Source of the DNA: Citrus sinensis
Lineage: Eukaryota; Streptophyta; Magnoliopsida; Sapindales; Rutaceae
Assembly: GCF_022201045.2 (NCBI RefSeq)
Contig: NC_068558.1
Location: 5,609,501 to 5,673,500, forward strand
DNA: 64,000 nt
Direction of reading: 5' to 3'
The first letter of the stretch is position 1. Every line of letters begins with the position of its first letter. This document shows, in pieces, positions 61,401-64,000 of the stretch. Both the position numbers and the translations under genes were made by a program. The notes below the pieces were generated by a model. It saw only the letters and a program-made list of their open reading frames with translations, made no database searches and was not told where the DNA came from.

Positions 61401-62963
61401 TTTCTCTACAAAACTCACCTCTAAAATCCATCACAAATCTCTCTAATTCTTGCCTTCATCTATGCAAATTTAGAGTTGATCAAGTGTGGGCATTTACATA
61501 ATATTTTCCTTGAGCTTGCAACCACAACCTTTAGATAAACTTTACTAATACAATCCAACAGTCTAAAATTGCAGCTATTATAGATCGTTGGACTCAATAA
61601 ATCAATTACTCTAGGTGAAGTCAAAATGGGACTCTCCATTGGCTCATTTATCAAGGTGGTTGAACTAGTAGATTGATCGGTGTTAAATTTAGAGCAACAA
61701 GGTGCACTTGAGCTTAGATGCGTGGCATAATCTAAATCATTTAGAATTGGTGTCAGATTGAAAAGCTAAAAAATTTTCCAAAGGCTTTTGAATCTCTGGA
61801 ATTCAAAATTTAATGTTCTTTTTTTTTTTTCGATCCAAGCATCATGAATCTAAGGATTTGCTTGCAAAATACAAAAAATCATACTTAAAGACAAATAAAA
61901 ATAAACAATTCATAAAATGAGTTAGGAATTTGTAAATGTGGTGAAATTATTAGTGTTATTAACAATGTACATGAAAATTAATAATTTTAGCTCTTATTAG
62001 ATGCACACTTTCTAGCATTAATCAAACAGCCCTAACTTTAAAAATTAAATATCAAATGTGTGATAAATATCTTGTCATCACTAGTTTATTTGAGAAAAAA
62101 AATTCTATAACAAGATGAAAGTGAGGGAGAAGATGTATGGAAAAATGATAGTGGTTAGTTTTTAAAACTTATAAATAATGTTGCGGCAATTTTCTAAATA
62201 TAATAGTGATAGTGTTGCAAATACTGTATGGTAATTTGTGAAATTACAACATTAGAATTATGGTAAAAAAAAAAGTCAGATTTTGGCTAGGTTATAGCCT
62301 GTCTTTGCACATAAATAATTTCGCTCTTAGGGATCAAATCAAAAGATAAAAATATATATATTATAATACAATATATTTTATTTTATAAAATATTAAAATT
62401 TATATTTTTATATGTTATTTTAATCTTTATTACGTAAAATATAGTAAGTCGTGTGTTATTAGAAGACAAGTAATGTAACTATACTTGTTTGATAACGATT
62501 CATTAAAAATGATCGACTCTATGAACAATTTTTTTTTTCTGTTATACGTGTCCAATTTTTAGATCGAAATTGATGAAATGAAAACCGATTATCTAAGTAC
62601 TAAAAGGATACAACAAGAAGAACTTCTTTTTTTTTTTTTTAAGTATGCAAAGGACACAAGATTTTTTTATTTTTTGAATTATAAATTATTAGGACAAATT
62701 TATTATCCTGATTTTATCTTTTTTAATATTCGAAAAATATCTACTTCACTCATCTTTTTTTAATATTCAAGGAACGTTACTCATATTTTGAAAAGAAAAA
62801 AAATACTTTCACTCAATTATTTTTTTATAATTAGAAAAGAAATTAAACCCATACAATATTTTGTGTTAGCTAAATCATAAATCTTCATAATTGTGAGGGC
62901 AGGACTCTAACGAGCCCCGAGTGACACACAAGATTAGTATTTTTAACATAAATTGTAAGAGTT
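58467..62963. other. AT-rich intergenic DNA downstream of the protease gene
   Basis: No gene was recognised. Near 60276-60320 a segment GCTCATTGGTCAATTGTGAG followed by CAGTTTGAACCCCC loosely resembles tRNA-type A and B boxes, perhaps a decayed SINE, but it is not a tRNA. The rest is AT-rich with short open frames. Confidence 0.45.
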
Positions 62964-62972
62964 ATATAATAA

Positions 62973-63095
62973 GGCTTTTGCTACCTTACATGCACGTAAA
63001 GTACAATCTTTCACAAGGCTTGTGGATTCAAGTGGGATCCACATCTAAATTTGTGAGAGACTGTACCTTACATTGCATGTAAGGTAGCAGCTCCC
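62973..63095. mobile_element. Mutator-like MITE (9-bp TSD)
   Basis: Arms are GGCTTTTGCTACCTTACATG at the left and GGGAGCTGCTACCTTACATG read inward from the right; the similarity continues as TGTACTTTACGTG-like and TTGTGAAAG/TTGTGAGAG segments. The direct repeat ATATAATAA flanks it at 62964-62972 and 63096-63104. It is 123 bases long and non-coding. Confidence 0.8.
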
Positions 63096-63621
63096 ATATA
63101 ATAATTAGTTTCATTAAAATTTTTGACGTCGTCAATCCAGTGGGAAGCCTTGACAAGCGGAGATTTGTGCACAATCCGACGGCAGGGCCTCAGTTCAGAG
63201 TTCGGACCCGAGGTTCTGCTCTGAGTCAACTCAGTCATGCAAACCAGCTGTTTTCCACTACTCTCGCGCTTTGGCATCTATTGAAGCAGAACCCACCTTT
63301 TCTTTCTGATGGTGGCTGGTGGTCAATCATTCCGTGACCCCACTATTCATCTACCCTAATCATAAGTGTCACAGGTCAGAGTTGTATTTTTTTTTTTTTA
63401 ATACAAATGAGAGTTGTATTTTTATTACAATAAGCCTGTCCTTATTCCGACACTTTGCTTTTCACAAGCTCGTTATTTTCTACTAATTTTATGACAATGA
63501 GTCAATTAGCCAATTATTGTAATGGTTGGTGGGAGATTTTTAAATTTTTAATAAATCGTGTGATTAAATACTTTAAAGAGAAGCAGATAGCAATGAACTA
63601 CTCCTCTTCGTTTTCTTTCGA

Positions 63622-63721
63622 CTATGCCACGTCATCGACGAAGTGGTCCGCTGTATGCCACGTGGCGAAAAGGACGAACAGGCCGCCGCGAAGCCTTCTC
63701 TTTTATTTGGACATGACGTCA
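63622..63721. promoter_or_regulatory. Cluster of ACGT-core sites (G-box and TGACGTCA)
   Basis: GCCACGTCAT at about 63626, the perfect palindrome GCCACGTGGC at 63657-63666 and TGACGTCA at 63714-63721 fall within 100 bases. These are classic bZIP/bHLH binding cores in plant promoters. The segment is also GC-richer than its surroundings. A gene starting beyond the right edge of the window is plausible but not seen. Confidence 0.35.
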
Positions 63722-64000
63722 GGCTTTCTCCAATTTCCGAAAAGCTGAGATGTTTTTGTCCGGGTGTCTGCACACAGCTAGCTGTCGCCATACGTGCGCT
63801 TCTTGGTTATTCTCCACGTTTTCCTCTTGCTAAGCGAGCAAAAGCCCGTCTGGGCTCCACTTCGTTGGCGCCTTTTTTTTTTCCGACAGAATAAAATAAA
63901 CAATTTTCATCCACCTAATAATACAAACAACTTTTCCGACGCATTATTAAGATAATCAATAATGCTTTTATTTACATCCGTTAATAGCAATTAAAAATAG

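Noticed and set aside
1-64000. Search for an undescribed multi-gene system, CRISPR array or gene cluster
   Set aside because: All complete genes belong to known plant families with unrelated roles, and repeats are explained by transposons and microsatellites.

Overview
This window is nuclear DNA of a flowering plant. The introns are plant-like (GT-AG, AT-rich, with pyrimidine-rich acceptors). Every recognisable protein is a land-plant family member. The spaces between genes are AT-rich and full of small non-autonomous DNA transposons. The proteins read as eudicot orthologues. A woody rosid such as Citrus is plausible, but the sequence alone does not prove it.

Eight protein genes can be built, with splice phases that close in each. 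From left to right they are: the 3' end of PEX19 (+, 1-564); a group-1 (no pro-region) pectin methylesterase (-, 1187-3503, 5 exons); a GT8 glycosyltransferase of the PGSIP7/8 type (-, 7209-11213, 5 exons); a single-exon half-size ABC transporter, ABCG23-like (-, 28483-30447); a J-domain protein of the OWL1/DNAJC11 type (+, 31879-37384, 13 exons); the arginine methyltransferase PRMT7 (-, 39757-48194, 14 exons); the histidine-triad protein HINT4 (+, 49033-50854, 6 exons, one GC-AG intron); and a single-exon A1 aspartic protease like At4g16563 (+, 57006-58466). The genes do not form one pathway. What connects them is position: from memory, Arabidopsis keeps At4g16563-HINT4-PRMT7-PGSIP together on chromosome 4 and a PGSIP-OWL1 pair on chromosome 2, and this window carries both sets in one block.

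The rest is mostly transposon debris. A 17-kb gene-poor stretch (about 11.4-28.5 kb) holds at least seven inverted-repeat or terminal-repeat elements. Terminal inverted repeats and target-site duplications (TSDs) assign the best ones: hAT-like (8-bp TSD) at 5333-6421, 22555-23451, 23700-24927 and 38207-38919; Mutator-like (9-bp TSD) at 21796-21936, 37852-39436, 51712-52543 and 62973-63095; Tourist/PIF-like (TTA TSD) at 14566-14839 and 41618-41889. A probable solo Copia LTR lies in a PRMT7 intron. The hAT-like element at 5333-6421 carries a broken copy of a lysine-rich host gene, and the hAT at 38207 is inserted inside the Mutator-like element at 37852.

No complete autonomous transposon, tRNA, rRNA, CRISPR array or clearly new multi-gene system was found. 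The most interesting points are the gene-carrying hAT element, the nested insertion, the splice-site arrangement that places the PEX19 farnesylation box in its own exon, and the conserved gene block.
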